Below, piece by piece: positions 7,712-15,385 of a stretch of 22,210 nt of DNA. Position 1 is the first letter of the stretch; each line of letters starts with the position of its first letter. The notes under the pieces are model-generated. The model was not told the origin of the DNA. It worked only from the letters and a program-made list of their open reading frames with translations, and ran no database searches. The DNA is from an uncultured Porphyromonas sp. Its GTDB lineage: Bacteria; Bacteroidota; Bacteroidia; Bacteroidales; Porphyromonadaceae. The stretch covers positions 1 to 22,210 of the forward strand of contig UQDF01000038.1 of the NCBI GenBank assembly GCA_900539765.1, in the 5' to 3' direction. The position numbers and the translations under genes were made by a program.

Positions 7712-8497
7712 ATGAATCGTATAGTCAGTAAGACTTTTCTCTCCGAAAAAGTAGCCAAGCTGGTTGTCGAGGCACCTTTGATTGCCAAGTCACGCCGTGC
7801 TGGACACTTTGTCATCGTACGTGTCACCGACCATAGTGAGCGCGTACCCTACACTATTGCCGATGCGGATGTAGATGCCGGCACAATCACGCTGATCGTT
7901 CAGGCGGTCGGTGAGTCCTCTCAGCGACTAGTCGCTCTAGAGGCAGGGGATATGATCCACGACATCGTCGGCCCCCTAGGACAAGCCACTCACATTGAGA
8001 ACTTCGGCACCGTAGTATGTGCTGGTGGTGGTGTCGGTATGGCACCGCTCTACCCTATCGCCCGGGCTCTCAAGGCTGCTGGCAATAAGGTGATCGTCGT
8101 CGCTGCAGCACGTACTAAGGAACTCATCATCCTAGAGAAGGAGTTCAGAGAGTTTGCTGACGAGATCATCATCATGACCGATGACGGCTCCTATGGTACC
8201 AAGGGTCTCGTGACTGATGGTGTCGAGTCTGTCATCAAGCGTGAGAAGGTAGACCTCTGCGTGACGATCGGACCAGCCATCATGATGAAGTTTGTCGCTC
8301 TGCTTACTAAGAAGTATGACATCCCCACCACCGCCTCACTCAATACCATCATGGTCGATGGCACTGGTATGTGCGGTGCTTGTCGTATTACCGTCGGAGG
8401 CAAGACGCGCTTCGTATGCGTCGATGGACCGGAGTTTGACGCTCACCAGGTAGACTTTGACGAGCTACTGATGCGTCTCAATACCTATAGAAAGTAA
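7712..8497 (+). CDS. nfnA: NfnA: FAD/[2Fe-2S] subunit of NADH-dependent ferredoxin:NADP+ oxidoreductase
   Basis: The 261-residue protein belongs to the PyrK/dihydroorotate-dehydrogenase electron-transfer family. It has an N-terminal FAD-binding barrel with HFVIVRVTDHSERVPYTIAD and an NAD-binding domain with CAGGGVGMAPLYPIARAL. The C-terminal cluster site is Asp216-x4-Cys221-x2-Cys224-x11-Cys236, the same Asp plus three Cys spacing known for the [2Fe-2S] cluster of Thermotoga Nfn. Such proteins are often annotated as sulfide dehydrogenase or ferredoxin-NADP reductase alpha subunit. Here the immediate downstream partner identifies the Nfn complex, in which this subunit handles NAD(H). It is cytoplasmic and likely co-transcribed with nfnB (31-base gap). 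Confidence 0.9.
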   Translation: MNRIVSKTFLSEKVAKLVVEAPLIAKSRRAGHFVIVRVTDHSERVPYTIADADVDAGTITLIVQAVGESSQRLVALEAGDMIHDIVGPLGQATHIENFGTVVCAGGGVGMAPLYPIARALKAAGNKVIVVAAARTKELIILEKEFREFADEIIIMTDDGSYGTKGLVTDGVESVIKREKVDLCVTIGPAIMMKFVALLTKKYDIPTTASLNTIMVDGTGMCGACRITVGGKTRFVCVDGPEFDAHQVDFDELLMRLNTYRK

Positions 8498-8528
8498 TCG
8501 TATCACACTGAGCTAACCACATATTACA

Positions 8529-10004
8529 ATGTCAGAACAAAAGGATCTGATCACTGCTCGTCGCAACGAACCTTGGCGCGAGGAGCTTCGCAAGGCACAT
8601 ACTGGCAAGGAGCGTATGGCTATCCCTCGAGTCAAGATGACTGAGGTCGATCCACACGAGCGTGCGCATAGTCTAACCAAGGAGGTCAACTGTGGTCTCA
8701 CCGAGGCCGAGGCTCGTCAGGAAGCTATTCGCTGTCTCGACTGTGCCAATCCCTCTTGTATGGAGGGCTGCCCCGTATCCATCAACATACCCTCATTTAT
8801 TAAGAACGTAGAGCGTGGTGACTTTGCTGCAGCTGCTCACATCATCCGTGAGAGTAGCTCGCTGCCCGCTGTCTGCGGTCGCGTATGCCCTCAGGAGAAA
8901 CAGTGTGAGAAGCACTGTATCTACACGGAGAAGATGAAGCGCGACGCCGTTGCTATCGGCTATCTAGAGCGCTTTGTAGCAGACTATGAGCGAGAGAATG
9001 GGCTATACGAGCTACCCGAGATGGCTCCCGCCAATGGCAAGAAGATTGCCGTCATCGGTAGTGGCCCCGCCGGACTCTCCTTCGCTGGCGATATGGCACG
9101 CTGGGGGTACGATGTGACCGTCTTCGAGGCTCTGCACGAGGTCGGTGGCGTGCTGAAGTATGGTATCCCCGAGTTCCGCCTTCCGCTACGCGTCGTCAAT
9201 GCCGAGCTCAAGATCTTAGAGCAGATGGGCGTACACTTTGAGACCAACGTCGTCGTAGGTCGTACGCTCTCTTATGAGCAGCTACAGGAGATGGGCTTCG
9301 TAGGCATCTTCGTGGGTAGTGGCGCTGGCTTGCCAAACTTTATGAATATCCCTGGCGAAAACCTCGCTGGCGTCATGAGTTCCAATGAGTACCTCACCCG
9401 TGTCAACCTCATGGGTGCTGGCACCGAGGGTGCTGAGACACCTATCTACAAGGGAGACGTGGTCGCTGTCATCGGAGGTGGTAACACCGCTATGGACTCA
9501 GTCCGTACGGCACTCCGTCTTGGGGCTAAGCGTGCTGTGATCGTCTATCGTCGTAGTGAGGAGGAGATGCCTGCACGTCGTGAGGAGATCCTGCATGCTA
9601 AGGCTGAGGGCGTCGAGTTCCTCACCCTACACAACCCCATCGAGTACGAAGGTAACGAAAAGGGCAAAGTGTGCCGTATGAAGCTACAGCGCATGGAGCT
9701 AGGCGACCCCACACCCGATGGTCGTCGCAAGCCTGTCCCCATACCAGGAGCTATCGACGAGGTAGATGTAGATGTCGTCGTCGTGAGCATCGGTGTCTCT
9801 CCGAACCCACTCATACCACGTTCTTTCCAAGGTCTGGAAGTTTCACCCAAGGGGACTGTCATCGTCAACGAGCAGAACCAAAGTTCACTCGAGGAGGTCT
9901 ACGCTGGTGGCGACATCGTCCGTGGCGGTGCCACAGTCATCCTCGCTATGGGTGACGGACGCAAGGCTGCTGCCAATATGCACGCAGCTCTAAGCCAGCA
10001 GTAA
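8529..10004 (+). CDS. nfnB: NfnB: GltD-like FAD/[4Fe-4S] subunit of the bifurcating ferredoxin:NADP+ oxidoreductase
   Basis: The 491-residue protein resembles the small subunit of glutamate synthase and is often labelled gltA. Two N-terminal [4Fe-4S] clusters are predicted from Cys69, 72, 77, 81 and Cys116, 120, 126, 130. An FAD-binding Rossmann motif IGSGPAGLSFAGD (from ~176) and an NADP-binding motif AVIGGGNTAMDSV follow, and the C-terminus has a GGDIVRGGATVILAMGDGRKAA FAD segment. No large glutamate synthase subunit is nearby, and nfnA precedes it. The best role is therefore electron bifurcation: NADH plus reduced ferredoxin reduce NADP+ (and the reverse), balancing redox pools in an anaerobe. 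It is cytoplasmic. Confidence 0.9.
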   Translation: MSEQKDLITARRNEPWREELRKAHTGKERMAIPRVKMTEVDPHERAHSLTKEVNCGLTEAEARQEAIRCLDCANPSCMEGCPVSINIPSFIKNVERGDFAAAAHIIRESSSLPAVCGRVCPQEKQCEKHCIYTEKMKRDAVAIGYLERFVADYERENGLYELPEMAPANGKKIAVIGSGPAGLSFAGDMARWGYDVTVFEALHEVGGVLKYGIPEFRLPLRVVNAELKILEQMGVHFETNVVVGRTLSYEQLQEMGFVGIFVGSGAGLPNFMNIPGENLAGVMSSNEYLTRVNLMGAGTEGAETPIYKGDVVAVIGGGNTAMDSVRTALRLGAKRAVIVYRRSEEEMPARREEILHAKAEGVEFLTLHNPIEYEGNEKGKVCRMKLQRMELGDPTPDGRRKPVPIPGAIDEVDVDVVVVSIGVSPNPLIPRSFQGLEVSPKGTVIVNEQNQSSLEEVYAGGDIVRGGATVILAMGDGRKAAANMHAALSQQ

Positions 10005-10029
10005 CTCAGCACAGCCAGTAGCTCTGCCT

Positions 10030-12633
10030 ATGCTGGCTCGCATCATCCTACCCCTAGCCCTCGAGGAGGAGTACACTTATCGTGTACCCGAGGCGCTGTG
10101 TGAACAGGCGAGGGTCGGTATGCGTGCGCTAGTGCAGTTTGGCAGTAAGCGCTACTATTACGCTATCATATCTCAGCTGATCGAGGAGTCTGACAGACCT
10201 CTCGGTCAGCTGAAGTCTATTATAGCCCTACCCGATCGTGAGGCGATAGTGACCTCGAGAGAGATCGATCTCTGGCGCTGGGGAGCCGCCTATTATATCT
10301 GTTCGCTAGGAGCTTGGCTCACGGCTGCTATACCGAGTAGCTACCTACCCTCCAGTGAGACGCAGGTAGCCTGGCGAGAGCCTGACGAAACGGCCGATGG
10401 CGATCAAGTAATCGACTACAAAGCGACCGAGCTATCAGAAGAGATACGCTGTGAGCTACTCTCCATGCGAGGTCATCAGGCCAAGGTGAGCAAGCTGGCG
10501 AAGCTCCTTGGCGACCGCATCTACCCCGAGATAGACCGACTCCTGCAGGCTGGCGTACTCATCGGTAGCGAGTCTATACCACGTTACAGTCGCTCCGTGC
10601 AGGTCGGCTCGCCAGCCGTACAGTTGGCTGAGGAGCTATGCTCCGAGGAGGCGCTCAGCGAGCTCGTCGAGAGCCTCTCCCGAGCCAAGGCGCAGAGAGC
10701 TATGGTAGAGCTACTGATAGACCTTCTCTACCAGCATGAGCTACCGCTCGACACGCCCCTACTCAGAGAGACGCTCGTAGGGAGGGACAGCAATAAGCAG
10801 GCCACACTGCGTGCGCTCATCAAGCGAGGTGTGCTACGAGAGACTGTGACACTCTGCGATCCGCTCATACGCCCCACAGCACAGCGCAGCGCCTCGACAG
10901 ATGGTATCCAGCGACAGAGCCAGCTCTTCGAGAGTCTCATAGGCAAAACGACCAAACCCGTACTCTACCAAGCTGCAAGCAATGAAGAGCAAATAGAGCT
11001 AGTCGTCTCGATGGTCGAGCAGATGCTCCAGCGCAATCCTGCAGCACAGGTAACTATCTACGTGCCACAGCTCTTCCTCTTTGACCAAAGCCTACTCTAC
11101 AGTGCCCTGCAGCAGCTAGCCAGAGGTGGCGGAGAGAGACGACAAGCAATGCCCTTTGACCTCGTCCTCTACAGCTCCTCCACGACAGACGCTGAGCGGA
11201 TGGCGCTCCGTGCTAGGCTCCTCGGGCTGACACACCGAGAGCGTGGACTCATCGTCCTCACCTCTCGTATGGGCAGTCTCCTACCGCTCTCACGCTGTGA
11301 CCTAGTCATCGTCACCGACGAGGAGAGCAGTCGCTACAAGCAGTCTGAGCCAGCCCCGCGCTATCATGCACGTGACCTGACTGTCGTCGCCTGCAAGAGC
11401 AGTCAGACGCCCCTCCTATTGACCACCGTCGCCCCCTCTGCCGAGGCACTCTACAACGTAGAGCGGGGATACTACCGATCACTCAATCAGCTTGATACGC
11501 CAACCGCTACCACCCCCAGAGCGCCACGTCCCTTCGAGCTGATCGATCTTTCCTTACAACGCAAGCAGGGCAAGCTCCCCTGGGGGCAAATGCTCTCCAT
11601 CGAGCTACGCAAAGCACTCCTAGAGCAGTGCCAGACAGGACACAAAAGCATCCTCCTACTCAATCGTCGCGGCTACGCACCGCACCTCGTCTGCAGACAT
11701 TGTCAGAAGAGGCTCCAGTGTCCCAACTGCGATGTAGGGCTAGTCTACCACAAGTCCACACAGAGCGTCAGCTGTAGCTACTGTGGCTTCACAGCACCCG
11801 CTCCTCGCATCTGTCCCCATTGTCATCAGAGTGACCAGCTCCCCCTAGATAAAACTGAAGTTGCGACAGACAACAGTCGAGGAGCCTTTAGCATACAGGG
11901 CTACGGTGTGGAGCGTATCGCCGAGGAGCTCACGCTCTTCATCCCTCCAGAGATCCCTGTCCTAGAGCTAAGTGCTTCGCAATACTATAATAAGGAGGCG
12001 CAGCAACGGATGCGCCAGCTCATACGTAGCGACGAGCCAGCTATACTGGTCGGCACCTCAAGCCTTATCTACCTAGATGCCATCCGTAATGTGGGACTCA
12101 TTGGCTTGGCAAATTTAGATCAATTGATCGTGGGCGATGACTTCAGAGCCAACGAACGGGCCTATGCTGCACTCAAGCGCTTCGGAAGTAACTACCCTAC
12201 GGCACAGCTCTACATACAGAGCTACCAAACAGACACACCACTCCTCGACAGCCTGCAGGGCGATGCCACGGCTGAGCCCTATGGCATAGGCGAGCTAGCC
12301 GAGCGTGAGTACCTCCACTTCCCTCCTTACGTGCGCCTCATCTACGTTTACATACGAGGAGCCTCCGAGGGGGATGTCTGCTATACCGTAGCGGCTCTAT
12401 CTCGCACCATGCAGGCCGAGCCATTTCAGCCACTCTGGCAAGTCTCTGAGCCCAATGCGCCCTACGTCTCTTGGGTACGTATGCGCCATATTCGCTATAT
12501 TTGCATGAAAATTCGTCCCTCTAGCCCTTGGCGGGAGGTACGAAGACAAATTTCTCATATAATCTCCACGATACAGAAGAGTGCTATCCAAGCTCGCAGG
12601 GTGCAGATCTACTGCGATGTAGATCCTCTCTAG
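10030..12633 (+). CDS. priA: PriA-like primosomal protein N' with degenerate ATPase motifs
   Basis: The 867-residue protein has PriA architecture. The N-terminal DNA-binding domain (about 1-100, ARIILPLALEEEYTYRVPE) is followed by helicase lobe 1, an eight-cysteine zinc module (residues ~555-598, four CxxC pairs) inserted after NRRGYAPHLVC, then lobe 2 and a C-terminal domain. PriA normally restarts stalled replication forks by loading the replicative helicase. Here the Walker A segment (usually GVTxSGKTE) reads AASNEEQIE near 314-322. The motif II region reads IVTDEESSRYKQ near 427-438 instead of IVDEEHxSSYKQ. GSATPS is TTVAPS, and the GRAGR motif is absent (RFGSNY near 717-722). The frame is intact, so this is probably a functional but non-ATPase PriA, as in actinobacteria. 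It follows nfnB by 25 bases. Confidence 0.9.
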   Translation: MLARIILPLALEEEYTYRVPEALCEQARVGMRALVQFGSKRYYYAIISQLIEESDRPLGQLKSIIALPDREAIVTSREIDLWRWGAAYYICSLGAWLTAAIPSSYLPSSETQVAWREPDETADGDQVIDYKATELSEEIRCELLSMRGHQAKVSKLAKLLGDRIYPEIDRLLQAGVLIGSESIPRYSRSVQVGSPAVQLAEELCSEEALSELVESLSRAKAQRAMVELLIDLLYQHELPLDTPLLRETLVGRDSNKQATLRALIKRGVLRETVTLCDPLIRPTAQRSASTDGIQRQSQLFESLIGKTTKPVLYQAASNEEQIELVVSMVEQMLQRNPAAQVTIYVPQLFLFDQSLLYSALQQLARGGGERRQAMPFDLVLYSSSTTDAERMALRARLLGLTHRERGLIVLTSRMGSLLPLSRCDLVIVTDEESSRYKQSEPAPRYHARDLTVVACKSSQTPLLLTTVAPSAEALYNVERGYYRSLNQLDTPTATTPRAPRPFELIDLSLQRKQGKLPWGQMLSIELRKALLEQCQTGHKSILLLNRRGYAPHLVCRHCQKRLQCPNCDVGLVYHKSTQSVSCSYCGFTAPAPRICPHCHQSDQLPLDKTEVATDNSRGAFSIQGYGVERIAEELTLFIPPEIPVLELSASQYYNKEAQQRMRQLIRSDEPAILVGTSSLIYLDAIRNVGLIGLANLDQLIVGDDFRANERAYAALKRFGSNYPTAQLYIQSYQTDTPLLDSLQGDATAEPYGIGELAEREYLHFPPYVRLIYVYIRGASEGDVCYTVAALSRTMQAEPFQPLWQVSEPNAPYVSWVRMRHIRYICMKIRPSSPWREVRRQISHIISTIQKSAIQARRVQIYCDVDPL

Positions 12634-12720
12634 CATCATAACGAGCTAGTCGCTCAGCTTATCGTGTGGTAGTGTGAAGTCTTAGATTATACCTATTCGA
12701 GTCTCATATAAGTAGTATCC

Positions 12721-14106
12721 ATGCATCACTATCGCTTTACCTTCTTATTATCACTCGTTGCCCTCCTCGGGTTACACCCTCTGGCAGCACAGACGTCTCT
12801 CTTGGCAGATCACGAAAGCGAGGCCGACAGCGTCACAGCTCCCGTCGTCGAGCTCACGACCCTCAAGGTGCAGTACCTCCTCGATCGCTCCAATCCCGTA
12901 GCTCCACTACCCAAGGAGGTACTCCCCACCACTCTACTGCTACAAGCTCCCCTCTCATCAGCCGTGAGCGTCATCCCTACTGCCCAGGCTCCTGAACTAT
13001 CTATAGATCTAGCCCCCAGCTTAGTAAGCAAAAGCAATCCACTCGCCACAGCATGGCACGGAGAGGAGCTACAACTCTCCATCTTACAGCAATACTACGA
13101 GCGAAGCTTGCAAAGCGTCAACCAACTCAAACTGACCACCCCCACACTGATCTCTCGTCAGGAGAGTGACCTACTAGCACACCGTATAGACATAACCACC
13201 GTCGGGAGCTCGAAGCCCATCGTTGCAGCAACCGTCAATACGCCCTTTGCTGGAGTTGATGCGTCAGATCAGCTTCACGGGGTAACACTAGGCAGGAAAT
13301 ATTGGTTCCCAGGACTAGAAAGTAACATACAGTTTAGCCAGACCTATATCTCGCCCAACTGGCACAAGGGGGGTAACAGCGCCCTCGCACTCCATAGCAA
13401 GCAGCTCCTCCGCCTCAGCTACGAAAAGGACAAGGTCAACTGGCTCAACGAGCTAGAGTGGCGTCTCGGACTCAATGCCGAGATACGGGACTCGCTCCAT
13501 GGCTACAACGTTTCCGACGACCTCCTCCGCCTACGTAGCAACCTAGGCATCAAGGCTTTCAAGGGGTGGTACTACTCACTAGACGTAGAGGCTCGCACAC
13601 AAGCTTTCGAACAGCGATCTGAAGATAAGACGGTGGTCTACTCCGCCTTTGCCTCGCCACTCACACTCACCGCAGGTCTAGGTATGAAGTGGGTCGTAGA
13701 CAACAAGTCCAAGACTCACTATGGTCGTCGCTTCCGACTCGATCTCAACATCGCACCCCTAGCCTATGACTTCAAGTGGTCTGCTCGCAAGGATATAGAT
13801 ATGACCCGGCACGGCTTCGAGGAGGACAAAAACATCTACAGCGCCATCGGATCTATGCTACGTGCCAATATGATCTGGGACTTTACCGACACATTCGCAT
13901 GGGAGTCAAGACTCTACTACAACACCAGCTACAAGCGCGTTGAGACCGAGTTTGAGAACTCCCTCGTCTTCGCTTTCAGTCGCTACATCTCCACCCGTGT
14001 CAACGTCCTGCTACGCTACGACGATGCCGTACCGGTCACACCTGAGAATAAATCTCGCCTACAGATCTACGAGATGCTGACCATCGGCTTCGACCTTAAG
14101 ATTTAA
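12721..14106 (+). CDS. DUF3078 domain-containing outer-membrane protein
   Basis: The 461-residue protein has a signal peptide (hydrophobic residues 7-22, cleavage likely after LAAQ). A ~150-residue low-complexity linker follows. The C-terminal region then resembles DUF3078, with YISPNWHKGGNSALALHSKQ, alternating aromatic beta-strand patterns, and SNLGIKAFKGWYYSLDVEAR. The family is restricted largely to Bacteroidota and is predicted to form an outer-membrane beta-barrel; its function is unknown. It starts 87 bases after the priA gene, in a gap with no clear promoter match, and ends 12 bases before tgt. Confidence 0.85.
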   Translation: MHHYRFTFLLSLVALLGLHPLAAQTSLLADHESEADSVTAPVVELTTLKVQYLLDRSNPVAPLPKEVLPTTLLLQAPLSSAVSVIPTAQAPELSIDLAPSLVSKSNPLATAWHGEELQLSILQQYYERSLQSVNQLKLTTPTLISRQESDLLAHRIDITTVGSSKPIVAATVNTPFAGVDASDQLHGVTLGRKYWFPGLESNIQFSQTYISPNWHKGGNSALALHSKQLLRLSYEKDKVNWLNELEWRLGLNAEIRDSLHGYNVSDDLLRLRSNLGIKAFKGWYYSLDVEARTQAFEQRSEDKTVVYSAFASPLTLTAGLGMKWVVDNKSKTHYGRRFRLDLNIAPLAYDFKWSARKDIDMTRHGFEEDKNIYSAIGSMLRANMIWDFTDTFAWESRLYYNTSYKRVETEFENSLVFAFSRYISTRVNVLLRYDDAVPVTPENKSRLQIYEMLTIGFDLKI

Positions 14107-14118
14107 TCGACAGACCCT

Positions 14119-15249
14119 ATGCAGTTTACCATAGACCACACCTGTCCCCATAGCGATGCACGCACTGGAGTCATCAAGACCGCACACGGAGATATACAGA
14201 CCCCCGTCTTCATGCCTGTCGGCACCGCTGGCGCCATCAAGGCGGTCACGATGGAGCAGATGGAGCAGGAGACCGACGCGCGGATCATCCTCGGCAATAC
14301 CTACCACCTCTACCTGCGTCCTGGCATAGAGATACTCAAAGAGGTAGGCGGCCTACACCGCTTCGGCACCTGGAGCAAGCCCATACTGACCGATAGTGGA
14401 GGCTACCAAGTCTTCTCACTAGCAGCTATGCGACGCATCACACCCGAGGGAGTCACCTTCGCCTCGCACATAGACGGCTCCAAGCACCTCTTCACACCCG
14501 AGCGGGTTATGGAGATAGAGCGTGCCATAGGGGCAGACATTATGATGGCCTTCGACGAGTGCTGCCCTGGAGATGCCAGCTACGCCTATGCCAAGCAGTC
14601 GCTAGACACCACCGAGCAGTGGCTCGATCGCTGCATCAAGCACCTAGAGCATACACCGCCACTCTATGGCTATGAGCAGGCACTCTTTCCGATCGTGCAG
14701 GGATGCGTCTACCCCGACCTAAGACGTCGAGCCGCTGAGCATATAGCTTCGCTAGGAGCCTCAGGCAATGCCATCGGCGGACTAGCCGTCGGCGAACCTA
14801 CCGACAAGATGTACGAGATGATCGAGCTGACCAATAGCATACTCCCCAAGGATAAGCCTCGCTACCTCATGGGCGTCGGTACGCCAGCCAATATACTCGA
14901 AGGCATCGCACGTGGAGTCGATATGTTTGACTGTATCATGCCCACACGCAACGCCCGCAATGGTCAGCTCTTCACCTGGCAAGGCACCATCAACATACGC
15001 AATGCCAAGTGGCGCACTTGCCACGAGCCAATAGACACCGAGGGCACCGCATCAACCGATCACCGCTACACCCGCGCTTATCTCTACCACCTCTTTAAGG
15101 CGCAGGAGATCACGGGACTCACACTAGCTAGTATCCACAACATCGCCTTCTACCTCGACCTAGTCAACCAAGCACACGACCACATCGTGGCAGGCGACTA
15201 CACCGACTGGATGCGTAGTGTGCTGCCCGCCCTCACCCGCCGTCTCTAG
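14119..15249 (+). CDS. tgt: tRNA-guanine transglycosylase (queuosine pathway)
   Basis: Tgt exchanges guanine at the wobble position of GUN-anticodon tRNAs for preQ1, a step of queuosine synthesis. The 376-residue protein has the substrate-pocket Asp92 in LTDSGGYQVFSL, Asp146 in MMAFDECCPGD, the GGLAVGEP loop, and the catalytic Asp271 in MFDCIMPTRNARNG. The usual zinc site CxCxxC is absent: the aligned stretch (residues 308-315) reads EGTASTDH before RYTRAYLYHLF. The late SIHN His340 is still present. The length and all other motifs are normal, so I expect an active enzyme with an altered metal site. The gene begins 12 bases after the DUF3078 stop and ends at a bidirectional terminator. Confidence 0.95.
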   Translation: MQFTIDHTCPHSDARTGVIKTAHGDIQTPVFMPVGTAGAIKAVTMEQMEQETDARIILGNTYHLYLRPGIEILKEVGGLHRFGTWSKPILTDSGGYQVFSLAAMRRITPEGVTFASHIDGSKHLFTPERVMEIERAIGADIMMAFDECCPGDASYAYAKQSLDTTEQWLDRCIKHLEHTPPLYGYEQALFPIVQGCVYPDLRRRAAEHIASLGASGNAIGGLAVGEPTDKMYEMIELTNSILPKDKPRYLMGVGTPANILEGIARGVDMFDCIMPTRNARNGQLFTWQGTINIRNAKWRTCHEPIDTEGTASTDHRYTRAYLYHLFKAQEITGLTLASIHNIAFYLDLVNQAHDHIVAGDYTDWMRSVLPALTRRL

Positions 15250-15292
15250 CCTGTGCACCCCTACATCATCGCACCCCTCCTCCTCTCTATCT

Positions 15293-15327
15293 TCTAACCT
15301 CTAATCTCTAACTTCTAACCTCTAATA
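15293..15327. repeat. Heptanucleotide repeat TCTAAYN, five units
   Basis: Reading TCTAACC, TCTAATC, TCTAACT, TCTAACC, TCTAATA in register, five 7-base units lie between tgt and the terminator. The last unit overlaps the left arm of the terminator stem. The same heptamer array, in the same strand orientation, recurs at 17518-17552 and 20518-20559. Confidence 0.9.
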
Positions 15328-15373
15328 AAGTAGCGGGTGAGTCAACCATCGTTGACCCACCCGCTACTTTATT
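15324..15373. terminator. Bidirectional terminator between tgt and dnaK
   Basis: A 23-bp stem (15324-15346 with 15351-15373) with a single mismatch and a 4-base loop CATC separates two convergent genes. Its ends are AATAAAG and CTTTATT, giving a short U-rich tail in either direction. It lies 75 bases after the tgt stop and 12 bases beyond the dnaK stop. Confidence 0.9.
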
Positions 15374-15385
15374 ATAGATTAGGGA

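Noticed and set aside
10030..12633. Calling priA a pseudogene
   Set aside because: The reading frame is intact over 867 codons, and the zinc module and other structural motifs are conserved; loss is confined to ATPase motifs.
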